Part shown: in pieces, positions 15,835 through 25,500 of the stretch
Layout of the letters: the number at the start of each line of letters is the position of its first letter
How positions within the stretch are numbered: the first letter of the stretch is position 1
Assembly: GCA_016938695.1 (NCBI GenBank)
Contig: JAFGUC010000024.1
Location: 62,001-126,000, forward strand
From: Candidatus Woesearchaeota archaeon
GTDB lineage: Archaea; Nanobdellota; Nanobdellia; Woesearchaeales; JAFGUC01
Length of the DNA: 64,000 bases
Direction of reading: 5' to 3'
The notes under the pieces: generated by a model
What the model was told of the DNA's origin: nothing
The model's input: only the letters and a program-made list of their open reading frames with translations
The model's database searches: none
Made by a program: the position numbers and the translations under genes

Positions 15835-17475
15835 TTTCTTTAGCCAAACACTCTGATATGCTCCAAGAGCAAATGATTCACTGACATCCTCTTGGCTGAC
15901 AATTTCTTTAGCATTAATACATCCAAGATATTTTTCAATTTCAATTATAACAAAATCAGTAGATAAATTAGTAATGCATAATATTTTATCATTTTCGTTT
16001 TTTCTAACAACACAAAATAATCTTTCATCAATATCGATAATTTCTTGTTCAACATCAGGGTTAAACAATGGTTCATTAATTCTGGCGTTAATAAGTTTTG
16101 AATATTCAATAAATATTTTATTGTTTTCAAGCTTATCACATAATTTACTGTATTCAAACTTCTCTCTGTTTATTGCTCTATTATATCCTAATTTTGTTAC
16201 GCCTTCCATCCAATTATGTGAACCAATTATACTGTTAAAATAAATTCCAGGAACTCCTCGCAAAACAAGTTGTATCGCTTGACTTGCAAGAAACTCAACA
16301 TCATACTCAAATGCATCAATATAAGTTATATTCATTTCATAAGGTATTTTTTTGCCATTAGAATCTCTATAATTAATTTTGCCACCTTTAGAACTGACAT
16401 AATTAGCAATTTTATCAATTTCTGATTGTTCAAGAATTCCATTAAGTGGCATCAAGCCAATACCATCGTGAGATGCAGTAAAATTAAAAAAAGTCGTGTT
16501 ATTAGGAAACGTCAAACCTTTAGCCCACGAAGTTAATGTTTTTGAATTTTTATTCAAAAAAGAATATATCAAAAGTGGTGGCAATGAAAAATTATAAACT
16601 AATTGTGCTTCATCACCTGAACCAAAATATGATATGTTATCTGCATGAGGAACATTAGTCTCAGTAACAAGCCATATTGTTGTATCAAGCAATTCTATTA
16701 CTAATTTCATGATTTTTACAATTTCGTGTGTTTGATCCAAATGAATACACGATGTACCCAACTCTTTCCATAAATATGCAATTGCATCAAGTCTTATCGC
16801 CTTCGCATTTTTCTCAATAAAGAATAAGAATATTTGCATCAATTCTAAAAATACATTTGGGTTAGAAACATTCAAGTCAATTTGATCTTCTGAAAAAGTA
16901 GTCCAGACAAATTTATTTCCAGATGACGTATGAAATTTAGTCAATAATTCATGAGTTCTTGGTCGAAATACTTTTGAAGTATCAACTTTTGAATCAAATG
17001 AAATAAAATAATTCTTATACTTTTCATCACCACAAAGAAATTTTTGAAACCATTCCGATTTAGCTGAAACATGATTCATGACAAAGTCAAACATTAAAGA
17101 ATATTCTTTAGAAATATTCAAGACATCTTCCCAATCACCCAACTTAGAGTCAATCTTATAATAGTCAATTACAGAAAAACCATCATCTGACGAATATGGA
17201 AAAAACGGCAAGAAATGAACTCTATTAAATATTCCTTTGAAAAACTTATCAGAAAAACGTAAGAATGTTTTTAATGTCTTTTCATTTTCAGAATATACAT
17301 GATCTCCGTAGCAAATCAATACAACATCATTCTCTGAAAATAAATTTTTAGATTCACAAGAAATCTTACTTTTTGTTTCAGAAATCAGTTTGAATAACAA
17401 AGAACCAATCTCGTTATAATTGTCTGGATAAAGTTTTTTTAATTTTTCAAGAATTAAATTTTCTTTTGAATTCAT
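15829..17475 (-). CDS. GH13_18 sugar phosphorylase (sucrose / glucosylglycerate phosphorylase-like)
   Basis: The 548-residue protein is an alpha-amylase-family (beta/alpha)8 enzyme. FLPFFPYSSDDGFSVIDYYKI, FDFVMNHVSA, the nucleophile region AIRLDAIAYLWKELGTSCIH and the acid/base ETNVPHADNISYFG match the GH13_18 phosphorylases rather than hydrolases. These enzymes convert a glucoside plus phosphate into glucose-1-phosphate; glucosylglycerate and sucrose are the known substrates. It lies 33 bp downstream of GAPDH on the same strand and could feed glycolysis. The exact substrate cannot be told by eye. Confidence 0.83.
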   Translation of the reverse strand: MNSKENLILEKLKKLYPDNYNEIGSLLFKLISETKSKISCESKNLFSENDVVLICYGDHVYSENEKTLKTFLRFSDKFFKGIFNRVHFLPFFPYSSDDGFSVIDYYKIDSKLGDWEDVLNISKEYSLMFDFVMNHVSAKSEWFQKFLCGDEKYKNYFISFDSKVDTSKVFRPRTHELLTKFHTSSGNKFVWTTFSEDQIDLNVSNPNVFLELMQIFLFFIEKNAKAIRLDAIAYLWKELGTSCIHLDQTHEIVKIMKLVIELLDTTIWLVTETNVPHADNISYFGSGDEAQLVYNFSLPPLLIYSFLNKNSKTLTSWAKGLTFPNNTTFFNFTASHDGIGLMPLNGILEQSEIDKIANYVSSKGGKINYRDSNGKKIPYEMNITYIDAFEYDVEFLASQAIQLVLRGVPGIYFNSIIGSHNWMEGVTKLGYNRAINREKFEYSKLCDKLENNKIFIEYSKLINARINEPLFNPDVEQEIIDIDERLFCVVRKNENDKILCITNLSTDFVIIEIEKYLGCINAKEIVSQEDVSESFALGAYQSVWLKKL

Positions 17476-17508
17476 TTAGGAAAATAAAATATAAAATAAT
17501 TTATAAAA

Positions 17509-18540
<1,032 letters not shown>

Positions 18541-18548
18541 TTAAAAAA

Positions 18549-18959
18549 TTAAAATGCCTTCAAAAAAGCAGGCATAATTGGTGCAATTAAACCCCAAATA
18601 TATGGTGATGCAGCAATAACAGCTCCAACAGCCAATGCATGTGGTAATTTTTCACCAACATTTCCGTGACCTTGGATTATTGCAGCAGCAGCCTTTACTT
18701 TGAAGGCAATAAACAAACCAATTAAAATTGGAAGTCCATGAACCAACAAAGCATTTCCACCAATGCTTTCAGGCAAGAATCCAAGTGCCCAATGAACATT
18801 CATAGCAACAATTGCTCCAATAACACAGAATGGTATCGCATGTAAACCATGACCCAACCAATGAACCCCTGCTCCTTCATCGGAATGAACAAAAAATAAT
18901 TCCATAAGCGAAGCAATAAGTCCAAATAATACAGCAGGAATAATTAATAATTCAGCCAC
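18549..18959 (-). CDS. Small polytopic membrane protein of unknown function
   Basis: The 136-residue protein is almost entirely hydrophobic, with four probable membrane helices and a histidine-rich loop (VHWLGHGLHAIPF). The start is GTG at 18959 after AGGTGAT. It precedes gap by 50 bp on the same strand. I do not recognise a family. Its promoter overlaps a perfect palindrome (18988-19003), so expression is probably controlled. Paired His residues facing the membrane could bind metal or protons, but this is speculation. Confidence 0.72.
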   Translation of the reverse strand: MAELLIIPAVLFGLIASLMELFFVHSDEGAGVHWLGHGLHAIPFCVIGAIVAMNVHWALGFLPESIGGNALLVHGLPILIGLFIAFKVKAAAAIIQGHGNVGEKLPHALAVGAVIAASPYIWGLIAPIMPAFLKAF

Positions 18960-18987
18960 TCAAAATCACCTTTTTATTTTATTTATA

Positions 18988-19003
18988 TACCATAAATATG
19001 GTA
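18988..19003. promoter_or_regulatory. Palindrome over the promoter of the membrane-protein/gap genes
   Basis: TACCATA-AA-TATGGTA is a perfect 7+2+7 inverted repeat 29-44 bp upstream of the GTG at 18959, overlapping the minus-strand TATA/BRE region. This is the position expected of a repressor site. Confidence 0.45.
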
Positions 19004-19033
19004 GAGTGTTATTTAAAGGTTTTGAATATTATG

Positions 19034-19055
19034 ATACTAAATTCGTTGCTAGTAT
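19034..19055. promoter_or_regulatory. Inverted repeat upstream of luxS
   Basis: ATACTA (19034-19039) and TAGTAT (19050-19055) form a 6-bp dyad, extended by TTGAATA (19022-19028) against TATTCAA (19053-19059). It lies upstream of the AT-rich luxS promoter and could be an activator or repressor site, or chance in AT-rich DNA. Confidence 0.3.
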
Positions 19056-19095
19056 TCAATAAAAATAAAAACCAGTTTACATTATTCAAATTAAA

Positions 19096-19578
19096 ATGGA
19101 GAAAATAGCTAGTTTTACAATTGATCATGAGAGATTACTCAGGGGACTATATGTGTCAAGAAAGGATAGAGTAGGAACTGAAATTGTGACGACATTTGAT
19201 ATACGAATGAAAGAACCAAATAGAGAACCTGTACTAAATATTGCACCCTTACACACAATAGAACACTTAGGAGCAACTTATTTACGAACAGTGGCATCAA
19301 AAGATATCCAAGATAAAACAGTGTACTTTGGACCAATGGGTTGTAGAACAGGGTTTTATGTCATTTTCTCAGGAGATTTAAGTTCAAGAGATATTCTTCC
19401 AACAATAGTTGAAATGTTTAGATATATTGCTGGTTATACTGGTGATATTCCGGGTGCTTCTTCTAAAGAATGTGGGAACTATTTAGATCAAAATTTAGAA
19501 ATTGCTAAATATGAAGCACGAAAATTCTTAGAAGTTATCGAAAACGCGAAAGATGAAAATTTGAATTATCCAAATTAA
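19096..19578 (+). CDS. luxS: S-ribosylhomocysteine lyase (LuxS)
   Basis: The 160-residue protein has every LuxS hallmark at the canonical positions: metal ligands H53 and H57 in HTIEH with catalytic E56, active-site C83 in GCRTGFY, and C126 in SSKECGNY. LuxS splits S-ribosylhomocysteine into homocysteine and the AI-2 precursor DPD, recycling S-adenosylmethionine methyl-transfer waste. It is rare in archaea and likely transferred from bacteria. The partner nucleosidase (Pfs) is not in the window. It is transcribed alone. Confidence 0.95.
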   Translation: MEKIASFTIDHERLLRGLYVSRKDRVGTEIVTTFDIRMKEPNREPVLNIAPLHTIEHLGATYLRTVASKDIQDKTVYFGPMGCRTGFYVIFSGDLSSRDILPTIVEMFRYIAGYTGDIPGASSKECGNYLDQNLEIAKYEARKFLEVIENAKDENLNYPN

Positions 19579-19642
19579 ATTTTCACATTCCACTCGACAA
19601 ACACACAACACACTTTTAAACATATTAAGCAATTAATCTAGT

Positions 19643-20029
19643 ATGTCTAGAAAAAGTAAAGGTCTTGACGCTGAAAGAGAATTAATCCATAAATTTTGGA
19701 AAATGGGTTGGGCGGCAATACGTTGTGCAGGTTCAGGAAGCATAAAATATCCTGTTCCAGATGTTTTAGCTGGAAGTAGCACAAGGCAAATTGCAATTGA
19801 ATGTAAAACAAATCAAGCAACAAGACAATATTTTACTAAAAAAGAAATATTTGAATTGAAGCAATTCTCTGAGATATTTGGTTCTGAAAGTTGGGTTGCA
19901 ATAAAATTTCCTAAAAAACAATGGTTTTTCATAAATCCTGAAGATTTAGACGAAACCGAAAATTCTTATGTAATTTCTATAGAAAAAGCCCAAATTAAAG
20001 GACTTTTATTTGAAGAAATGATTTCTTAG
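19643..20029 (+). CDS. hjc: Holliday junction resolvase Hjc
   Basis: The 128-residue protein has the archaeal Hjc layout. The start is RKSKGLDAERELIHKF with catalytic E11/E13, followed by the basic segment AIRCAGSGS, D40 in PVPDVLAG, and the E53-C-K55 motif in IAIECKTN. It cleaves four-way junctions during recombination and is known to interact with PCNA. It stands alone on the plus strand, 92 bp before tfe. Confidence 0.93.
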   Translation: MSRKSKGLDAERELIHKFWKMGWAAIRCAGSGSIKYPVPDVLAGSSTRQIAIECKTNQATRQYFTKKEIFELKQFSEIFGSESWVAIKFPKKQWFFINPEDLDETENSYVISIEKAQIKGLLFEEMIS

Positions 20030-20067
20030 TCAATAAAACCCCTAATAAGCTGTCTTAAAGCGAAATA

Positions 20068-20075
20068 TTTATAAA
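20068..20075 (+). promoter_or_regulatory. TATA box and BRE for tfe
   Basis: TTTATAAA preceded by the purine-rich CGAAATA. Transcription would begin near 20095-20100, just before the GGGGTG ribosome site at 20108-20113. Confidence 0.55.
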
Positions 20076-20121
20076 GAAAAATTTACAAAAAATAAAGATA
20101 GGCGTTAGGGGTGCACAAGTT

Positions 20122-21213
20122 TTGATATCTGAACAATATTTTGAAGACATGCTGGATTACATTGCTGGTTCAGACGTTATATCTTTGGTTAATCTTCTAA
20201 AAGGAAAAGAAAATGTTTCTGAATTTAAACTCGCAGAATCATTGAAATGCGAAGTTAATTTTGTACGTAACTTATTATACAAATTATACGACTACAATCT
20301 AGTTTTTTTCACAAGAAAAAAAGATAAGATTAAAGGTTGGTACATTTACTATTGGACTTTTAATGAGTCAAAAGTAATTGATGTAATGATCAAGATTGAA
20401 AAAGAACGTAAAGAACGTTTAGAAGCAAGACTTGCAAACGAATCTGAAGGTTTTTTCTTTGTATGCCAGAACAGATGTATAAGATTAGATTTTGAAAAAG
20501 CAACAGATTATGGATTTAGATGTCCTGAATGTGGAGATTTACTTGAACAAAAAAGTAATGACGAATTCATACAAAAAATTCAAGACAGAATAAAAGAATC
20601 CGAGAAAATAATCAAGGAATTAGAATCTGAGTTAAATTCAATACACAAGCAAAGAGCAAAAGAAGAAAAAGACAGAGAAGACAAAATTAAACAAGATGAA
20701 GAAAAGAAAAAACTAGCTGAAGAAAAAAGAAAAGAAAAAGAAAAAAAGAAAAAAGAGCTAGAAAAGAAACGAAAAGATCAAGAACGTCAAAAATTAAAAG
20801 AACAAGAGAAGAAATTAAAAGAGAAGCAAAAGGCAGAAAAGGCTTCTAAAGCTAAATCTTCATCTAAAAAGAAAGAAACGGTTCGATCAAAAGTTTCAGC
20901 AAAAACAACAAAAAAGAAAGTTGAAAATAAAAAAGAGAAAAAAGCAGTAGCTATCAAACAAACAAAGACAGCATCAAAAGCAACAAAAAAAGAAACTCTA
21001 AGTAAAAAAGTAGCTAAAAATCGTGCAAGAAAAAAGCCACCCGTACGGGAGAAGAAATCTTCACAATCAAAATCCAAAATAATAAAGAAACAATCAAAAC
21101 AAAAGACAAAATCATCAACTTCTAAAAAACAAAAAACTTCTACAACTAAAAAGAAAACTTCAGGACTAAAAAAAGTCATCAAAGCAGTAAAAAATAAGTT
21201 AACAAAAAAATAG
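20122..21213 (+). CDS. tfe: Transcription factor E (TFE, TFIIE-alpha) with a long lysine-rich tail
   Basis: The first 140 residues match archaeal TFE: an N-terminal winged helix (about 1-85, with GWYIYYWTF), then a zinc ribbon with C115, C119, C134 and C137 (FRCPECGDLLE). TFE helps open promoter DNA with TBP, TFB and RNA polymerase. The normal protein ends near residue 180. Here a coiled coil (about 145-235, dominated by Glu and Lys) and a 130-residue Lys/Ser/Thr/Ala tail follow, giving 363 residues. The tail resembles histone H1 or bacterial HU-like tails and should bind DNA. The start is TTG after GGGGTG. Confidence 0.9.
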   Translation: MISEQYFEDMLDYIAGSDVISLVNLLKGKENVSEFKLAESLKCEVNFVRNLLYKLYDYNLVFFTRKKDKIKGWYIYYWTFNESKVIDVMIKIEKERKERLEARLANESEGFFFVCQNRCIRLDFEKATDYGFRCPECGDLLEQKSNDEFIQKIQDRIKESEKIIKELESELNSIHKQRAKEEKDREDKIKQDEEKKKLAEEKRKEKEKKKKELEKKRKDQERQKLKEQEKKLKEKQKAEKASKAKSSSKKKETVRSKVSAKTTKKKVENKKEKKAVAIKQTKTASKATKKETLSKKVAKNRARKKPPVREKKSSQSKSKIIKKQSKQKTKSSTSKKQKTSTTKKKTSGLKKVIKAVKNKLTKK

Positions 21214-21215
21214 AT

Positions 21216-22136
21216 TTATTTCAACAACATCCACGGATACTTTTCAATTACTTCTGTTAGAAACGCTTCAGGTTTGTATATTCCTAATTCAGAAATAATG
21301 CCACTAATTAATTCTGGTTTAATTCTTTCAAATGCAAAATTACTTACCTTAACATTATCTGGTTTTTCAGGCCATACTTCTTTGTAATGTCTTTCTTCAA
21401 TTATCTCTTCAAATCCAAATATACTTGCAGGGTCAAATTTCCAAGAATCAGTACAAATATACACAGGAATATCATATCTATTAGCAATTTCTGCAAACAT
21501 TTCAGAACCAATTTTATTAATTACAGTTCCATCTGATTGTATTGCGTCAGCACCAATTAACATTATATCGCATTTTTTTAATGCAACTCTTGCTGCAGAA
21601 TCAACAAACAATTCAACATCAATTCCATTATCAGCTAATTCTTTTGCAGTAATCCTACCCTGAAATAATGGACGCGTCTCAGTATTGTGTACCTTAAAGT
21701 TCTTACCTTGTTTTTTTGCATCTAGAATTATCGATGTAACTGTAGACGCATGGCAGTGTGTAAAAATAGTCATTCCTGAAGTAAGTTTTTTTGAACCATA
21801 TTTGACTGTTAACATTTTAGATTCTGTAAAATGATTATTTGTCAGTTCAATGTTTTTCTTAAGCTTAGAAAATAACTCTTCAATACTTGTAGTGAACGTT
21901 ATATTTGAAAAAATAAAATTTAATGCATTTCGTAAACAAGGTTCTGTAGATCGTAATGAAAATAACTCTATTTTTACGCCGTTTAAAGATTTCACAAATT
22001 CATTGATATCATTAGATTTTTTTTCTTGATATAATTCTTCGAGTTTGATTGAAAATGCCTCTACAGCACTTTTTGCAACATTAATTGCTCCTTGAATCTT
22101 AAGTTCTCTAATGTCGTTGATTATTTGTGAATACAT
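21216..22136 (-). CDS. e2b2: Ribose-1,5-bisphosphate isomerase (eIF2B-like)
   Basis: The 306-residue protein belongs to the eIF2B alpha/beta/delta superfamily. The N-terminal IRELKIQGAINVAKSAVEA and the motif IFTHCHAST (C128) together with MLIGADAI (D197) are the Cys and Asp used by archaeal ribose-1,5-bisphosphate isomerase in AMP degradation toward RuBisCO. The AMP phosphorylase and RuBisCO genes are not in the window. A translation-factor role is less likely, because the catalytic Cys is kept. It converges on tfe with only two bases between stops. Confidence 0.82.
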   Translation of the reverse strand: MYSQIINDIRELKIQGAINVAKSAVEAFSIKLEELYQEKKSNDINEFVKSLNGVKIELFSLRSTEPCLRNALNFIFSNITFTTSIEELFSKLKKNIELTNNHFTESKMLTVKYGSKKLTSGMTIFTHCHASTVTSIILDAKKQGKNFKVHNTETRPLFQGRITAKELADNGIDVELFVDSAARVALKKCDIMLIGADAIQSDGTVINKIGSEMFAEIANRYDIPVYICTDSWKFDPASIFGFEEIIEERHYKEVWPEKPDNVKVSNFAFERIKPELISGIISELGIYKPEAFLTEVIEKYPWMLLK

Positions 22137-22157
22137 TTTAAAGAAATAGAAAAAAAA

Positions 22158-22439
22158 TTATTTTTTCTTTTTAGAAACCTTCTTCTTAGAAGAAACTTTT
22201 GGTTTTGAAACTCTTTTCTTTCCTGATGATTCAAGACCTTTTAATTCAGTTTCAATCTTAAGTTCCTCTTTTTCGATTTTAAGTTCTTCATTTTCAATCC
22301 GACTTACAATCTTGAAAAGATTCTCATCCATTCTTTTGATTCTTCTTTCAAGAAGAACTAAAATTCTAAGACTCCATACGATTGCTAGAAGTGTTCCAAT
22401 TATAATAGCGTACAAAAACGATTCAGGACTAAATGCCAT
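22158..22439 (-). CDS. Single-span membrane protein with coiled coil and basic tail
   Basis: The 93-residue protein has an N-terminal membrane helix (about residues 8-28, AIIIGTLLAIVWSLRILVLL), a charged coiled coil with repeated EELKIEKEELKIE, and a Lys/Ser tail ending KKKVSKKKK. I chose the ATG at 22439 because GGAGGA is then about nine bases upstream; a TTG six bases earlier is possible. The basic tail could contact DNA, RNA or ribosomes at the membrane. No family is recognised. It is 21 bp upstream of the R15P isomerase gene on the same strand. Confidence 0.68.
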   Translation of the reverse strand: MAFSPESFLYAIIIGTLLAIVWSLRILVLLERRIKRMDENLFKIVSRIENEELKIEKEELKIETELKGLESSGKKRVSKPKVSSKKKVSKKKK

Positions 22440-22520
22440 TCTCAAATCTCCTCCTTTTTTTAAAATAAAAACTTATTTATAAACCAATTAATAGGTCTAA
22501 AGTATTTAAATTTTGCTCTT

Positions 22521-25500
22521 TTACAATCTCTCATTAACTATGCTGTTAACTGCTGTATCGATATATTCCTTAGACCAACCAACATTTTCTAGCTCTTCAA
22601 TTCCTTTATTGAATTGCTTTTTGTCATTCCATTTAGCTTCCAAATATTGTTTTATTCTATTAATATCATTATACTTTTCCTTAATTGCACTGATGTGTGA
22701 ATCTATTTGTTTAATGTCAAAACCATGATCTGCAAGTTTTTTCCGAGCATCATCTAATGCAAAATTATGAGCTAATGCATATTCAAGATATTGTAATATT
22801 TTATCATCAAAGACATTAAATGAGTTTAATTTTTGTTGTGTTTTTGAACCAATATAATCTAATCTTTCTTGCAATGTTAATTTACTTCTTGGTTCAGATT
22901 TTTGTTTTATGAATGCAACAGATATACCTGCTAAAATTAAGATAAACAAAAACGCACTAACAATTGGTTTTAAGTCAAACTCTATTTTAGTTTGTGTTGG
23001 ACTCTCAGTATTTGGAAGTTCTGTATTCGGATTATCGACTGGAACTTTTGGTAAATTATTATCTTTAGTTTTGTCTGTCTGTGAGACTTCTTTTTCTGAA
23101 GTATCAGTTGGTGTAGTTGGAGTAGTAATTGTAGTAGTATTTTCTACAACTGTTGGAATTGTTGGAATATATGATGTTATACGACTTCCGCCGCTAGATG
23201 TAGTTCCAGCACCGCTACTAGGTGCAACACAATTTTCATCAATACTGCCATCATAATCATCATCAAGACCATTGAAACAAATCTCAAAAGTTGCTCTATC
23301 AACAACCCAAATTAATATTGCTTCAAATGATATATTATTTGTTGAGTATTTTACAGTTTGTCCATTAACAGTTTTAGTATATACATTTTGTAAAGTGTAC
23401 CTTGATACATTTGTTTCATTTGCATCATATGCAAATATTTTATAATTTAATGATAAGCTTGAGTAAAGTCCTAAGTTGATTATTTCAAAATCTAGAGTTG
23501 ATAAGTTAATCTTTGAATATACTGCATTTAGTGGATAATATCTATTTGTGATATTAGTTCCAATGCTTACACTTTCTAGTTCACTAACATTAAAGTAGTC
23601 TGAAATGTTAACTTCTGAAATATTAAGATCAAGGGTTAAATCATTTGTTCCATTGATTTTTGTAATCTCAAAGAATGGTGTTTCTTTGTTTATAATATTC
23701 AATTCTCCTTTTAATATCTCGACATTAATAGATGTATTTGCAGTATTGATATTGTTTTCTTCGTCATATTGACCATCGTTGGAAGTTACTGTCAAGTTCA
23801 ACAATAATCCTTCGCTGTTATTTATGTCGATTGATGTATAGTTTACAAATGTCAAATTTAATAATAATGGTATCGTAACTAAATTATCACTAACATTTAT
23901 TTGTGTTATTTGTGTTCCTAATTGCGAGTCAAATGTTGCAACGATTACATCATTAACTATTGAAACATTATATACTCCTGAATTGTTAACTGCTACAATA
24001 TTGTAGTTTAATCCTGGATTATAATCTGGATCAAAAACATAATCGTACACATTAAATGTTGCATTCTTGTTTATATGAACAATAATATTCGAATTGTTAA
24101 TTAAATAATCTGATCTCTGTAATTCTCTGTTTGCCACATTAAAGTATTTAATTGGTGTTTCTACTAGATTACCAGCTTCATCTTCAATATCCATTTTCCA
24201 ATAAATAGTTCGTCCCGGCCATAGCAAATCTTTATCTATTGTAAATTCAATAGTTGTAATACTTCCATTTATAGCAATAACTGTTGGATATGGTTGTGTA
24301 GAATAATTTACACCATCCAAGTTTAATGTGATGTATGCACTTGCACGATGAATTGGTGCAGTAGCAGTCAAATTATTGGTTTCATTCCACGTTGAGATAA
24401 TTTTGATGTTATATCCATCAAGGATATTGTTATTGTACACTGTGAAATTAACTGGTAATACTATTGAAGATTCATACTGATTATAATCTAATAAATCAAA
24501 CTTGCTGTAATCAAATGTAATTGTTGTAAATGTCGAATAGTTATTTTTCTCGTATTCAGAAATATTGTTCTCCGCAAAAACATTAAAATAATACAAATCT
24601 TCTGAAATATTTAATTCAGTTACATTAATTAAGCTACTCAAGTTCCAATTTTGATTAATGCTTGAATTATATGTTTTGTTATATATTAAATTCAAATCAT
24701 TATCATATAGCGTTATATTTATTCTACTTGCGTGCATTACTGTTACGTTGTATACAAAACTTGAATTATAATAACTTCCTGCAAAATCAGGTTCATTAAA
24801 TATTATGCTTGGCATATGACCATTCAATGTGAAATTAACTGAAATATTTCCCAAATTTGATTTTGAATCATTTGCAAAGACAAGTAAAGTCATATTTTGA
24901 ATTGTATTCTCTAAGCTTGAATTAAATAATATTATGTCACTTAATGTTGTTTCATTGACAATTGTGTCGTTAATGAAAATTTGCGAAGTATTACTTGTAT
25001 TAACAACCCTATACCAAATTGAACTTAATCTTGAGTTGTCAAATATCGATAGTGCAAGATGAGTTTGTAATCCATATGTTTCATTCTCAACAGGTGTAAT
25101 TACTGTAATGTTTGGTGGTGTAGTATCAACAATAACTTTAATGTGTGCAGCATTCCAGATATCCATTTTATTATATTGTTGGTCAGCACATAAAATGTAA
25201 ACATCATTAACCCCTTCAACAATAGTTTCATTTAGATACATTGAAATCTTCTTATCTTGAACCCACCAATAACTTGGGTCAGCTAAATCATCATATAGTG
25301 CTCTAGTCATACCATATCTACATGTCGAATCAAGTTCACTAACGCTAATTGTGATATTAGTCGAATTAGTAGTAAGTTCATATGTTGCAATTCCATTAGT
25401 AAAATATGGAACAAGAGATACGTTACTCGAATTATCTTTAACATTTATACTATAAATTTCAGGAGGCGTGTTATCTGAATAGAGTATAAATTGTGAATAT

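Noticed and set aside
20038-20112. An 8-bp inverted repeat ACCCCTAA (20038-20045) / TTAGGGGT (20105-20112) flanking the tfe promoter.
   Set aside because: The arms are 59 bp apart, one is upstream of the TATA box and the other overlaps the ribosome site, so chance is likely without conservation data.
20787-21182. A 131-codon minus-strand frame opposite the tfe tail, very rich in Phe and Val.
   Set aside because: It is the mirror of a lysine-rich (AAA/AAG) tail and has no ribosome site or promoter.
22909-23256. A 115-codon plus-strand frame opposite the stalk of the surface protein.
   Set aside because: Its Val/Ser-rich composition mirrors the Thr/Pro stalk on the other strand; no start signals.
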